From Gymnorhina tibicen (taxonomy: Eukaryota; Chordata; Aves; Passeriformes; Artamidae): 64,000 nucleotides of DNA. Position 1 is the stretch's first letter, and the number at the start of each line of letters is the position of its first letter. The notes beneath the pieces are model-generated. The model was given only the letters and a program-made list of their open reading frames with translations, made no database searches and was not told where the DNA came from. A program made the position numbers and the translations under genes. The stretch lies in assembly GCA_013399875.1 (NCBI GenBank), contig VXAZ01002109.1, forward strand, positions 1,123,633-1,187,632. The letters are read 5' to 3'. Of this stretch, positions 29,279-43,728 are shown one piece after another.

Positions 29279-29294
29279 GGGGGGGGGGGGGGGG
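29279..29294 (+). repeat. G16 homopolymer
   Basis: Sixteen consecutive G residues lie in AT-rich flanks. It is a C16 run in the DHRSX sense direction. Its length may be inexact because such runs sequence poorly. Confidence 0.9.
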
Positions 29295-32200
29295 AATTTC
29301 TTTTTTTTCCAGGCCAAACTGTAATTCTGCCAATTGGAGCCACTTCACTCTGCTCCCAGACACCAACTACTTCCAATGAAACATCAGTAGAGAATATTTT
29401 CTAGCCAGCACTTTGCATCAGCACTGTTCATGCAGCTGAGAAGCAGCTGGGCAGATTTTAATTGAGCTTTTCCAAGTAATGGACCTCAGCACAGGATCAA
29501 GCACAAAGAAGATACGAAGCAACTGAAAAGGAGAGGAGGTGACAGACATTCAAATGGTAAAGGAAGCAGCAGTAGCTGCTATGGGCAGGTGTCTCAGAGA
29601 TCTGCAGCAAATTTCAGTTTGGAATGCCTGGATGATACCTCCTTCACACCTGGCCTCCTGAGGTTACACACAATCCTTCTGGAATGTTTTCTCCCCGTGG
29701 CAGTTCCCGCACCTGTGCCAAGGATGCCGGCTGCATGCTGGAGCTCGAGCACCCGCAGTTCTGTCCTTCACTGCGCCGCCCACTGGGGCTGTATCCCATG
29801 GTGCCTGTGGGGCAAGCACCCTCCTTTTGCAGCAAAGAACCCCTTGCTGCTTGTGTCAGCAGGTACCAAACACGTCGACAGTCTCCTTCACCCTTAAGAC
29901 ACCCAAACTGTGGAAGACTGATAGAGGCTGTAGTGGAATTCAAATCCAACATATTTTGGAAACACTGTGCTGTGATGAAACAGCGCAAGAAACTCATCTT
30001 CTAGGAAAACAAATCCTCATTAGATGAAAAATACATGGAAGTAGCTACAAAAAATTTGTCAGAGCTGTACTGCAGGGTTTTAGTAGCATTTGCCTCGTAC
30101 TCATTACTGAAATTAATTCGCAAGACTTGCCATGATATGCTGATAGAATACAGCTGTAATACTTTAAGCTGTTGTTAGGAATTCAAAACATGACAATCAG
30201 AACAGTTCTCTTTATATACAATTAGAACATTTATTTGCTTGTTCGTTGCAAAATTAAGTAGTAGAAGCAACCAGGAGCTGGGAAAGCAGCCAAGCAATAA
30301 AATTGATTGATTGCCCAAATACATAAAAATCATATCCACAGCTTTCAAACATTCTCTCAAAAGCAGAAAATCAGCTCTTCAAACAACCTGGTTAGACAGG
30401 ATGGCTAACCTGCTGTTAAACAGAAGACAAGTTTGTCTGTGAGGCGTAGTTTACACAATTACTGGTCGCTCAAAATAGTGTGTACCTCCATAAAGATGTC
30501 TCTGTTTAAACTAATTACCAGAAATTATTCAGAAATGTCATTTTTCTTCATTCTTCAATTACATCAGACATACAGTTGTGTGTTGAGTGAAAACGTACCA
30601 GTTGTATCACCTATGGGGTTTTTTTCCAAAAAGATGCACTCATTTTACTTTTCAACTACTTCTTTCATAAGGCTACAGACCACTTCCCCACAGCACATCA
30701 GTTTTCTTTTGTTCATACGTTACAATCTAAGTGGATCAATCCTTACAAACAAAGGATCCAGATTTCAAATTATATCAGTTTCTCCTGCACTGCCACCATT
30801 CTCTCAAAGTCAGCATTGTCCAAACCAAGTATTAAACATTTATAGTAGGAATGGGATATAAATTGCAGAAATGTAATCAAGTTTGGTACATTCCAGTGAA
30901 AGGCTGGTATAGTCAACCTCTAGCTGTCACCAGAAGAATAAGAAGAACTATTCAAAAATGGGCAAATAATTCAATTAAAGATATTTTAATTAAGCAAATT
31001 AACTGCTTTGTCATTGAAAGAAATCCCAGTAGGAAATCTGAATTCAGCCTCGGAGAAGGTGCTGAATACAGCTCTCTGCGTTCTAGCCAAAGTCATCTCA
31101 AAAACTGTTCCTGATCCTCACTGACTGAATCAAGGCCGCAGTTGTGCATTCAAAATTCACATTGGTTTTCGTTATTATTATGTGTGACAGCTTTAGTCAA
31201 TGTGAAGGATCAGAATTCATGGCACAGAACATTCAGAAGGATTCAGTGTCTCACCCCAGCAGAAGCTATTGAAAATCCAAGTCTTTTTAGGCTCTGATCA
31301 ACAAAAAAAAAATACTGCTGACAGGTCCAAAAACTTGTTGAAATACTTTTCACAGGAGAAGTTGCTTATGAGACAAAAATCTAACAAATATATGGCAATA
31401 AATATCTTCAAAGGCTTTTGTAAGTATTAACTAACGAAAATTAATTTCACTAAAATTTCTACTTGACTCTTAAGTGGTTGGTTAAACAAAACAGCCAAAC
31501 AAACCTACCTGCATGCTTGAACTAGAGCTTCTGAAACAGATTTGATCCACATTAATTACCAAAAATAATAAAGCATCATGAATTTTACCTACATATATTG
31601 AATGGACATTACTCAGCAATCTCTGAACTGTAAGAATTGCAATAGTCCTTTTGGTTTTTAAATTGTGGTTCAGTTTTCCATATCATTGTAATTACTGCAG
31701 CTGCATTGTTGCCAGCAAAATCCTAGACTCTAAGCTCTCGGCTATGCCAGCACATCTAAGTAATCACCATGGAATACTAGGCTAAACTCAAACAGGTTTC
31801 TTTTTATGAGCTATATACATGAGCAAAAGCTAGAGCATGTTTAAACAAAGCAAATCAATTCAAGTCAAGCCTCCCTACTTAATAGATTCACACAGCTTAT
31901 TAAGAAGAGCAAACATGCCTTAATGAAGAACACCCATCTTCTAAAAGGGAGAAACAAGGCCTTGGTTGTGCTATTCTGGCAGGGCAGGGCATAGCCCCAG
32001 TTTCAGGATGTCTCAGTGCTAGGAGAAGCAAATCCATTACGAAATGAGTTTACTGTGGACTTTTCAGTCCTCTGCCCATTGCTTGTTGTCCTACTTTGCT
32101 ACCTAGCAGAGCTGTCTTGATTATCTGATGACTGCTCATTGGGTACATCACCCTTTGCAGGATAGCAGGAGTCATGGCCAAAGTGACTTTATAATCAGCT

Positions 32201-35200
32201 GGACTTTTTAAATGACAGAACAACTTCTTCCACTTCCCCGTCTAGAAAATCCCCAAGTACTTCAGAAACTTGTAAAGTGTAAACAAATGCTGGCTCTAAA
32301 GAAAAATTTAGAGTAATATTCTTAGTCAGTGGAAACTACCACTGTCATTTCCTATAATGGAAAACTCTTCCTTTCATATTTTATTCCAACCCTAGTACAA
32401 CTGGGAGAAATTGTCAATGTAAGTCAGTCAACAACTGTGTCATCCTTGGACTGTGCCATCTCAGATGCTACAAGCTTTTCCACTGACTTGTCCATTGTAG
32501 GAAACAACTCTAATGGCTCTAATTTGTCTGTGAGATAACCATTGCCACGCTATGGCCTGTGAGCGATGAATGCCATACTATAAACATTCTTTTAAAAATG
32601 TACCCAGACACACAGATTTGGAGGCAACCGTTCCAAACCAAGAAACACTACTCTCCTTAGATTATACCATACTTGGGTAGGAATGTAGTCAGAGTACTCC
32701 AAATTACGTCTTTGAGAAGACGCAGTTGGTCTGGTTTTCCTTGTATTTTGCCCCAGCAATTGTTAAGTATGGACAGCACAGGCAATAGAAGTGTGAAAAA
32801 AGCTATCATTTTAATTTGCAGCACTTAGCAACTTCTTAACCATGGTGAATTTGTCCAGATGGCTGACTAGAACTAACTGGAAGGCTCAAAAGCTCCAGAA
32901 CAGGAATTGACTAGCTAAGAATCTCTTATCATAGGCTCTGGGCATAGGTCTGTGGTTCATATATGCAGACACACATCACATTCAGAAATGAACTACTTAG
33001 TTCATTATGTAAATTTTACAGCTAATTACAAAATACATGCTAAGGAGTGCTTCATATTCTGAGAAATTTTGATCTCTATGAAAATTATTAAATACAGAAT
33101 TGGTAACTAGATTAATCATTTAATAAAAATTTTAAAAGGAAAATATAGGAAAAGGAAAACAATTACTATACAACATTGTGGCTTCATGCAGAATTAATTC
33201 AGAATTTCAAATAGAAAATCCAGTTTGCTTGGAGGTTTTCCTGTTTATCATATTTTTATAACTGGCAATTTGACATCATCATTTACTGTGCACAGTACAT
33301 CTTGCAGTCATTCCTATTCTCTCTCTGGTTGTATCACCTCCTACTAAACAACCTTAAAATACATAGTTATGTATGAAGAGAACTCAAATGGATAAAATGC
33401 TAATATAAGTGGTATTGAATGGCATTAGAAAGCTCACCAACATTACTGAATAGATTAAATTAGCATTCTTCTACAACATTAAGACTCTGTCACAGAACGC
33501 AGCTCAGAGAACATGCCTTTCTCTATCTTTTATTCAAATTAACTGCAGGCTTTTCCTTGTTTTGTGGCTTTATAATAATGGAGAATTATGATGGAGCACT
33601 CAGTTGCTGCCGAGGTACCATTACTCACAGGAGTCCCAAACCCCACCAGGCAGTCAAAATATACATCAAATAAATAATCTAGTATATGTCACATGAATGT
33701 CTGATTCTGTCATGAACAGAAATATTTTAATACTTTCTTCATTTTCTTTTCCCCTCATCAGTCAGAAGATACTCTCATGAGCTGCATATACTTGTAGTTT
33801 TGTGGTTAGAGTAGTATTTTCTCATTATCTACTACATATAATACATGCATAGGCCATGAAAAGAGAACTTTTCATACACAAAGATTGAATTCTGCAACAA
33901 GCTGCACAGATGCTATGTGTTTTCTAAGGCACAAACCCAGGTTCAACCTGCTTTGTTGAAAAAGAGACATGTCACACCATGGCACCACAAAAACTTAAAA
34001 CTCAAGCATTTTAATACATCACTTGACAAGAAGAACCCTGGTTTTCCTTGATATATGTTGTCCTCCTGGCCTTCAAGAAGATTTGAACAGAAAAGTAGCT
34101 TTTCCCTCACTGACAGAAGTGTACATGGATAAGCTCAATGCCATCTCATACTGACATGTTTCTCTTGGCTGGCTTTTTTTCCTATCTTGACTTACATTTC
34201 TTCTTCAGACAGGGAATTCCATGTAACTGCCTTTATGATTTTGTGCAATAGCGAGACCATTAAAGAAATACAGGTTCACAGGTCAGAAGAATCCATCTGT
34301 TTCCAGACATTTAATGCAAAACATCATCTTCCGTCCTGTGAAAACATGAAAGCTGCAATATCACAGCCAGTCTAAGGTGTTTCCAAGGTGGGATCTCATC
34401 TACAATTCTATCTGTAGTGGGTTCTTTCAGAAGAATTATTTCAATATGCTGATTAATGTATGATATGTGAACTGCAAATCCTACATATCTGGCATACTGG
34501 AATTTCTTTCATGTCACAAAATTCAAGCTCTCACTAAAAATTTATGGTGTTACAATGATGCTTTAGGGTGGGGAAAAAACCCAAACAAACCAAACAAAAT
34601 CCCTAACTGAAAAGCTCTACATTATAAATTTTCATTCTTTTATAAAATTTCACTGACATCAGGTGATCTACCCTCTTTGTACTGAGTATCCGTGAGTAAG
34701 CTGAGGAGAGAAGTATCATGTTTGATCAGAAGTATTTACAAAGCAAATCTCAAACTATTTCAGCAGTCCTGCAGTGATGCATGTGGAGCTTGCTATTCTT
34801 TGTACTGAAGTCAAAGATACATTTACATCAGCGGGAGGCTTTACAGAAACAAAATGAAAAAAGGAGGGATAATGATCAAGACCGTTGAAGTCACAGGGGA
34901 AGTTGTGCATATTGACCCAGACTAATGCTAGGTAACATGATGTAAGAAACTACGGCTTATAGGAGGGGGAGATCAAGCAGGCAGATGGAAGAACAGGTAA
35001 CTGAAGGGAATTATCAGAAGAATTTACATAGCAAAAGCTGAAAATAGAGGCAAATATGACCAGTAACTTGGGAAAAAAAGATGATGGTTATGGTCAGCAA
35101 TTTAGATAAGCTTAAAGCAATATAAAGCATAAGACTTGGAGATGAAATGACTGATATCTTAAGCAAGGGAAAAAAGCAAAGGGAAAAAAACCCACCAAGA

Positions 35201-35865
35201 GAAGTTTCTGTATTACCCTATTTCTAAGCAGAATACTTCTTACTCCCTTAGGTGTTGCATGAAGCTTCTAGAATACTTGTAAATTTTTTAGATATAACTG
35301 AATGTAGCCAAATCAGGAACAATCTGATACAAAAGTCAAAAAAAAGACAGAAAAAAGAGATTATTTGAAAGAGCTTTTGCAATAAAGCCTCCTGCTGAAA
35401 GACATGAAACGGAACATGGAAAAACATTTAGCACATAATGTTTCTGCAGGTTTACAATAGTCTGTTTCAGAGCAGTCAGGATATTTTGCCACTCTATCAT
35501 GTCTGTCAGTCTGTGAGACTGAGAATGAGCAATCTGACCAACTGGAAGCACAACAAAGGACCAGCAGGACCTTCACTGACAACAACAAAAGATTAAAGGA
35601 GATGAACAATTGCATTGAGTGTCTGCTTCAGAACTGCAACTGGAGAAGGACTACTGCTGGGGAAAAACAGACCAGAGAAAAATTGAAGGATTCTATTCTG
35701 GACTAGCAAGGACAGAAATCAAGAATGCACTCAGACTAATCTCCTTTAGGGAGTCCCAGGACAGGTCTACCGTGCATAGTTTCACCAAAAGGAAGCATCA
35801 ACACTGATCAATACATAACATTTCCTTTAGGAAGGGAGAATAAAAGTATCTTTGAGCTAGGGGGA

Positions 35866-35924
35866 AAAGTATTAATAACTTTGACATGTTAATAAAGTAT
35901 TAATTAAAGTATTAATAACTTTGA
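35866..35924. repeat. 19-bp direct repeat pair, 40-bp period
   Basis: AAAGTATTAATAACTTTGA occurs exactly at 35866-35884 and again at 35906-35924. A partial third copy (AAAGTATTAAT) lies between them at 35894-35904. This looks like a small local tandem duplication. Confidence 0.85.
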
Positions 35925-38900
35925 GAATGACATATATTGCCACCCAGTTTGCGATGTCCTTTGGAGAGCTGTAAAGATGAGGGATCTCTAGGAAGATGAA
36001 AGTTGCGACTAGGAAGCAGCAAGATGAACTAGAGTCATGCAGAAGTAGCTATGGGAAGCCACACTGGTGTAGGCTGTATGATACCTCACTCAAAAGTAAT
36101 GCACTAGACATAATTCAGTGACTATAAAGAAGAAACACATACACTATCTTTAGACTGAAAATAAGTGACAGTGGAATTGCCTTCATTGGTGCTCCAAATT
36201 CTATCAGCTTATAGTTACTTTTGCATGGCACTTCTGCATTTTCCCAGAGCTCTGAGCTGGCTTCTGTGCTGTGTCTGTAAGCAAAATCAATAAATCTGAA
36301 ATGTGCAATGGAAAGGGTTCTCATTTATCTACAACAACAACCTTCATTTTAGCTGCAGGTAATGTTTAGAGAAATCAAATGTGAGATAAAATAGAGAACA
36401 GAAGTGATTAGATCATTTAGAGAAAGTGTATTTGCCCCACTTGGTGAAATTTTCTGGATTTTGTACAAAAGGGAAAAAATGGTGGCTTAGTCAATGAGCA
36501 CTTCTGTTTCTAGAACAACAGTACTGGAGAGAGAAATTATTAGAAAATGATATTTTGAAATATTACCTTGAAGTTTTAAGCATCTGTCCCAATAATCTGA
36601 GATGAAATAATTCAGCTCTCTAGGTATTATTGACTCAGAGTAAGGATACTAAAGTTTAATCAGAATATCCAAATTCTACTTGCCTTTCAAGTTATACTAC
36701 TTTTACAAAACATACACTGTAGTTTAAAGCAAAACCGTACATTTGTTATGATTGCATTAACATTAGGCAGAGTTACAACACATTACAAAAAGGATTTAGT
36801 TAAAAGTAATGTACAGCACAACTACTAAAGAAAATTCACCAGCACAGGTGATTTTAAAAATATATCCAGTGAAAAAACTCTTCTTTGTAGATAATAGAGC
36901 ATATTGCGTATTAATGCTTCTACTGAAAATTTACTCTTATTTCTGCTTGTCTCATCTGTTGAAATCTGAAGTTCTGTTCTGTCATTCACATTCAATCAAT
37001 CTACCCACATTGCCTTAATGAAGAGAAAAGTACCAAAAGTACCATTCAACCAATTTGGACACTGAGTACATAATTTTCAAGAGAGATCAGACTTCCTGAA
37101 TTAATATTTCTCCTTTCATCTTCATACAAGAGTGCTATTGTCAGAGACACAGAGTATTGAAGGACAGAGTCAACCCTAATCTAATAGAGTATTGGGAATA
37201 TTGGGTATTTATTAATTGAATCATTTAGTTATGTAAAAGGAATAATGCACAGATAGGCCATCCTTTGGTCCACAGACCTTGTACACAATACATGCAATAT
37301 TTCTCCAAGGCTGAATTTCCAGGCTCTGTGTATTACCAGAATAAAAGAAGGAAAAAAAGAAGCTAGAGGCATTTGAAAAGCATGACAGGTCAGAGAAATC
37401 ATCTGCATACCATCTATATGACACAGCTAGAATAAGTCCAGGAGTGTTCACCCAGCTGCAGCCTAAGGGATCTGTCATGCAGCCAGCTGCTGCTGCTATT
37501 TGACATCTGGGATCTGTAACTGGCATTGAAAAGAAAAAAAAATTTAAAAAAGACTGGGAAAAGAACTGAAGAGTTATGTGAGGATAACAACAATAACAAA
37601 ATTCCCTATCTCTCCCAACACTAGAGGTATTTCTAAAGAAAGAAGTAATTTTTGTTGCCAAGGATGGAGCCTCCGTGCACCGCATGCATCCAGTGCACAA
37701 AGGAAAGGTCAATCAACTCCTGGCAAATGAGTGTAACACAAGGAAACTCTTACAGAAACACATTCATACTGCTAAAAGCAGCACCATATGCCCATATCTG
37801 ACCAGCAGTTTTGTTACTTAGAGCTCCACTTGCAAAGAGTACTGCGGCTCATTCATTCCATGGGGGTGAGAGCTCCTGGTTAAGGCTGACTCAGTGGTCT
37901 CAAGCATTATGGCAAGGGTACCCAGTTTTCCACACAGAGGAAACCTCAGCCTGATTTCCCCTGCCTGCTTAGCAGCATTTACTGGGCATAGAGAGAAGCG
38001 TAATCAGTGAAGTGACTTCCCTGAGAATCAGCAGAGCTGGGGAAGAAGAAACCATCCTGCCAAGGAAATGCCCCTTGCACAAAATCCTGGATCCTCCTAC
38101 CACACCAGGGACCAGGTGCACAGCATCTATGGGGTAATGCAGATGTGTGTGTTCGGGGTTTCAGGGTTTTGCAAATCTTTATGAAAGACAATAAAGCTGT
38201 CGGTCAGTACTTCCAGATCACTGTGGAAGCTGCAGACACCTTCCCTGTTTGTGGCCTGAGCACTTCATCAAAGGTTACTCTCTCTGTCTGAAGAGCTTCT
38301 CATCCTTATATGACCCCCTCTTCCTCTCATGACTGAGAGCACTTGAGTTATGCATGATTCAGATATGCCTACATGAAATCCCAGAAGCTTTACTAAGTGT
38401 AATTTTATAGAAGCAAATTGCCTGCTTCTCTGAGCTGGATCAGCAATGTTTCCCCCTGTCAACCCGCAATGCAAGTGAAGCTTTGAACTGCCGCAGTGAC
38501 TCTCTGAGAGAGAGACCTCACTGGCAAAGATCATGGTGGAAAAAAATGAATTCTGTGCCCCTGCACGTGTTTCTGTAGCAGTTTCTATATTTACATTTTT
38601 GGGGAACTAACTCTGGGCCAGAGTCACTCCTGTTCACAGTGAAGAGTATCTCACTGCACAAGTAGTCCTGAGGGACTATACTGAGGCAATCCAGATCATG
38701 TTGAAGAGCTCTTTCTACTGTGAGCAATTTATTTTTCTGTCTGGCTTAAAGATGGCTTCAGCTGAACTATTCATAGCATTCATGGTGGTGGCAGCCTGTG
38801 ACCTTTACATGGAAAGGAACATATCTGCCAAGGGTCCTCTGCTCATGGAAGGGGCAGATGACACTGCTTTGAGCTTGGAGCATCTGCATGAAGTAGGGAA

Positions 38901-40541
38901 TGAGAAAGGTAAGGCATATCTGCATTACACTGATGCTACTCACAGGCACCTTGCCAGCAAGTACACAGCACCGTGCAAATCTCTGCAGAACAGACAAAAC
39001 ATTCCAGACAATGAAGACTTGGCCTTTGCTCTTGGCATCAGACAACTTACAGTGTTGCGCTAGCCTGGAAATCACATTTTTGGAAGCTACAGAACTGACA
39101 GCTGTATCTAGCATGTACAGACGTTGATACTGAGTACATGTACTAAAAGTGTGCTTCCGTATGAGGCTTGGATGCTGGAGCTATGGCCATCACACCAGCA
39201 GTCTTTCACAGAGGTCACGGCTTCTTCCTGAGGCAGTAAGGAAAATCCCAATGCACGAAGCAAACAGACAAACATGCATAAGGTACAACTAGGCATATTC
39301 ATACATAACAGGTAGATGAATAGATCAACCACAAAAGTAACTCCTAACATTTTTGCATTTTCCTTTCAGCATACCTACATTTCTCCAAAATCTTACATAG
39401 CAAAGTATCTCATTGATGAATAGCCACAATTTGACACAACTAGAAGGCAGTTTGAACGTCCAGAGATTTTACTGTGTCTCTAGCGTAAACAACAAGACAC
39501 AGGCAGAGGAACTGAAATGGGGAAAAATATTAGTTGTTCATGCTTGGCCTTAAGGCACAACCATCAAATAAAATTCTGGAGCCTCAATGCAGATTTTAAC
39601 TTACAGATCATGTATCCTGACACATTTACACCAACAAACATCGTAGAGGAAAGAAAAGTTTCACCACTAGCTCAATTCAGAAGACCCACGGGGAGCTAGA
39701 ACTGTTCACCAGAAACTCAGAGAAGTATATAAAAATGCACTGTGTAATTCCAGGACATTCAGGAACAAAAATCCCTGTACACAATGATGTATTCCTGTTA
39801 CAAAGATTTGTAACTGGCTAGGCCATTGAAAAATTCTGATGGGTCCTTATCTAAACCATTTACTCCATAAATGGCACAAATTATTTCATTCCCTTTACAG
39901 TTTCATTCAGTGATCCAAGTTCCCCTGACCCCAGAGCAAAATAAAACTAGAGAAAGAACAGACTCTTAGCATTACAAAGTTCAAGCCTTCCCTTCCATGC
40001 CTCGTATCAATAATGGTTGTGCTCTGGCTGTGTTTAGGTTGGGCTCAAATCCTGGCTGACACATACTGAGTCCATGCAAATTTCACCCCAGTTGAAGGGT
40101 AAGGGACTGGCTGGCATGCAACACACAGAAACTGTAGAAAAGGAAAAGTCTTTGGGTTCAGGGGTGCAAAAAAATGCACCTGGTTGGTTTTGGGTGAGGG
40201 CACGGGGTGGCTGGTAAACATAACCTTGGACCAGGTTGTAGCCTTTCCCTTGTGGGTCCTCAAATATTCCAGCCCAATAGGCTAAATGGATCAAGACACA
40301 AGATCAATGCCTCAAAAAGCATAAGGAGGGGGAGCTAAGCAGATTTCATTTTGTGAAGGGTTACCCACGTCTAATGGCTTTGCTGGACTGAGGCCAGCTA
40401 CCCTAGCATACATTTCTCTTGAGTTTGTCTGGAAGTGGTAGGTATATTATTTGTTAAATTACTCTCTTCCTTAACTCATATGAAACAAAATTATGAATTT
40501 TCCTACAAAGAGACACAAATTGTTTTGTAGCACATTGAAAT

Positions 40542-40571
40542 GCATACATACATATATATATATATATATAT
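40542..40571. repeat. AT dinucleotide microsatellite
   Basis: About ten AT units follow a short CATA repeat. Confidence 0.9.
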
Positions 40572-41792
40572 CTTCCTGGAAGCCTTTAATCTGTTCTTTC
40601 ACTAATTCCAACAAACATTGTCCTCCCTGTAAAGGACTGAATTATGCATGGCACCAAAGGTACAGAAAGAAGGGAGGTGATCAGTTAGCTAGAGCTGCCT
40701 AGATGTCAGCTGTCTAGCTCCACCTAGCCACTTAGGCTCCCTCCTTAAAAGAGCTGTCTCAGGTGCAGAAAATCACCTTTTAGATGTGCCAGTCTCTCTC
40801 CTGTTACTAGTGAAGGTGCTTGAGTAAAGACCTTGAAGGACTCAATCAGCTCTTACATGGTTGGGGCTGGTGAGGAGTTCTGCAGTGCCAGGGAACACAG
40901 TGCAGGACCACAAGAGCCCAAGTTCAAACTCCCAAAATCATCTTCACCAGAAGCACCAATTGTTGGTTTCCTTATTTCTTCATCATCTGCCAAAGGGCAC
41001 TCCATCCCCAGGACCAGTTCAGGTGAGTTTTGTCCTACAACCAACTGCAGCAAATGTGCATGAGCCGCAGGAACACAGTGGAGCTGCTTTCCACACAGTG
41101 GTCACTGCTGAAACTGAGCAGGAGGAGGGCTTGTCCAGCCCACCAGTTACTGCTGCTTCCCACAGCACTTCCCACCAGCTCCCAGGCACCGGCGGTTTAG
41201 ACACGCTGACTGTCCAAGCTATGCCTTGGAGACACTTCAGCAAGTGAGAAGACCGCAAGTTACTCAACACAGTCCACAAAGGCTTTCTCAGTCACTGAGT
41301 TTAAGCAATAGCACAAATGAGGTTAGACAGACTGACCATAGCGTGCCCAACATTAGCTATGCCAAAGTACTGTTTCTAAAGGGGATATCGTGCTGAGTAA
41401 CGAAAAGGCCTTGCTTTTTTCATGGAATAAAAAAATCCACAAAGTATGTCCGAGTTCCTTCCTCACAAAAGGATCTGTTGCTACGTGAATGGCGAAAGAC
41501 ATGCTCGCTGTCTCCTGACATCTTTGGAACAAAAATACCTATAGCCTGTATCTGGAAGAACTTGTTCATACCAGATGAGATCTTTACACCAGATAAAACT
41601 GAGGTTTTGATTCAGCAGGGTGGATGAGATGCCTCATACAAACCTCTAGGATATATATCTCCCGTAAAACCACTTTGCTAGCTCTTGAAATTTCCAGCTC
41701 TCATAATGCTGAAATATTATTTTATCCCTCGATCACCTTGATCAGAAATTCCAGAATCTCAATATTTCATACAACATACATTCACCATATTC

Positions 41793-41813
41793 TATCCCAC
41801 CCCCTGTGGGATA
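41793..41813. repeat. 8-bp perfect inverted repeat with 5-bp loop
   Basis: TATCCCAC and GTGGGATA flank CCCCT. It is a compact hairpin candidate with no recognised family. Confidence 0.8.
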
Positions 41814-42154
41814 TTAAAAAAACCACGCATGTCCCTAATGTGTTTGACTTGATGACCACTTCCAATTCAAGTAATTTGATGGGAGCATGTTGTAGTGTAC
41901 CCTAGTTATCCACAGCTGCGTAGCTTTCCAGAGTTTCCAGATTTCCTCCCTGGGAAAACAAAGGTGACAGTCGGCATTGATATGTGCCTCTGTCTTACCC
42001 TGGTATGGAGTGTGGATGCCACCAGTCAGAAGCACCTTCTTGGTCATTTAGTTTACACGTAGCTCTTCACGAACAATTGGGACCAGATTATATTTCTCAG
42101 CCTCAGAAAGCCATATGGGTATATCACCCAAAGTCATGACATGGGTAGGTACTA

Positions 42155-42185
42155 TATAACAGGCACCTTAACTGAGCCTGTTATA
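42155..42185. repeat. 10-bp perfect inverted repeat with 11-bp loop
   Basis: TATAACAGGC and GCCTGTTATA are exact complements around an 11-bp loop. The complementarity extends outward if a 2-bp AT insertion in the left arm is allowed. It could be an old palindromic element or a chance hairpin. Confidence 0.8.
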
Positions 42186-43728
42186 GTCTAAACATTCCTA
42201 AATAGGTCCAAGGCTCTTTGATCTCAGAGATGAAAGGACAGCATGATTCAAAAATATAAGTTAGGTACTTCAAAAAGCTAAAGTTAGGCCTGGCAACAGC
42301 AGGCAATTTTTTTAATAGTGGTAACTAATAACCACTTCATAACGCATACAATATATTCTTCCTAAGTTGCATCCGATGTAGTCTTGGGGCCTCTTTTTCT
42401 CTCCCCATAAAGATCTGAGGTAAGGTCTGCTGACCACCTTATTTTACATCTCACTGGATTCAACTTTTTCAGTATATTACATGATATTTTTTTTTTTGCT
42501 TAAATAACGCTGAGATTTATTAGTTTGCTTACAGTATGCATAAAATTAAAATGAACATTTCAAATCATGCATTTATTATTAAAAGATTTCACTGACACAA
42601 CTCCATTTTTTCCCATGCTTTGCTGGTGCCCGTGTTTTCCCTCCTGCACAGCAAAAACGTAGTTAAACCTCCACTTCTGTCATTATATATTTTAACATCT
42701 CCCAGCTTCTGTCTGATCTATTACAACTCCACAGTTTGAAAGGCATTTCAGAAATTGCATCTGAGTTAAAAACCAAACCATTATTTAGGTAAGCATCTGT
42801 ACTTTTCCCTCTGTTGCTGGAAGGAGAATACATAAGGACATAGAAGTTCTAAAGCATGATAATGCCTCTTCTTTCCTATTTCCTCCAGACCCCTGTCCAT
42901 CAAAGTCTTTCTGCAAGTCTGAAGGAAACAAGGCAGGGAAGAATACATTTCATGGGGCAATGTTTTTATGGGATCTGCATAAAAACATTGCACCTTTGTT
43001 CTGGAGCTCCACCACGAAGAATTGTTCAAGCATGGTAAAGACGATTAATATGCTGCCAAACAAACAAAAAAGCCGCTTATCCTACAGGTGGATCAAGGAG
43101 TCCAGGTGTTTGGAAAGCTGTCCCCTGCCTCCTCCAAGGATTCCAAAATCACATACTAATTCTGGAGCTTTTTCAAACCACCTTGTTAAAACACCTGGGC
43201 TCTCTCAGCTCCTGCTGCTAGATATTGCCATGGGGGAGTATTACATATTCCTCATGTGTGCCTTAATATAATTCACAAAAATAAGTGATCATTGACAATG
43301 TGAGAGCCAGGCATTCTCAATTAAGATCATATCAGCTCATAAAATAGATTTTTTCTTTTATTCCTGCCAATTCTTAATTAAAACAGGTAAAGTAAACACG
43401 TAAGTGCTAAAATTGAATTTGGAAAGGCTGAAATTCCCAAAGACAAGCTGTTATTGTCATGTTACGAAGAAACAAAATATTACTTCCTTTACGAGTTTTT
43501 ACTTTTGGCTTACATAAGAAAAGATTAATATCTTGACAAAATAAGCCTCGATTTATAATTCTCCCTATACTCACACAGTGAAATGAAACTTTTAGATCTT
43601 CACTGTAACGATAAATAGCACATTAAAAAAAACAGTCCAAAGAACAAAGCATACTCATGAATTCAGAGGCTGAGCTGACTGTAATTAAAAAGTCCAACAT
43701 TTGCTCATCTTTAGAAACCATTCCTGTA

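Larger units (their letters stand above)
26511..43728. other. Intronic DNA, mostly unrecognised
   Basis: This is a long AT-rich stretch with no recognised gene or transposon of useful length. It holds a 30-bp inverted repeat (28873-28902), a G16 run (29279-29294), a 19-bp direct repeat pair (35866-35924), an AT dinucleotide repeat (40542-40571) and two small inverted repeats (41793-41813 and 42155-42185), each listed separately. A moderately GC-rich patch at about 29690-29870 has no recognised identity. Confidence 0.5.

Noticed and set aside
30433..30861. Plus-strand open frame of 142 codons
   Set aside because: There is no recognisable motif, the base composition matches the surrounding intron, and the length is expected by chance in 64 kb.
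38698..39063. Open frame with a signal-peptide-like segment (MASAELFIAFMVVAAC) followed by a GTAAGG donor-like site
   Set aside because: It is suggestive of a first coding exon, but there is no promoter, no acceptor-bearing second exon and no family match. Hydrophobic runs like this arise by chance.
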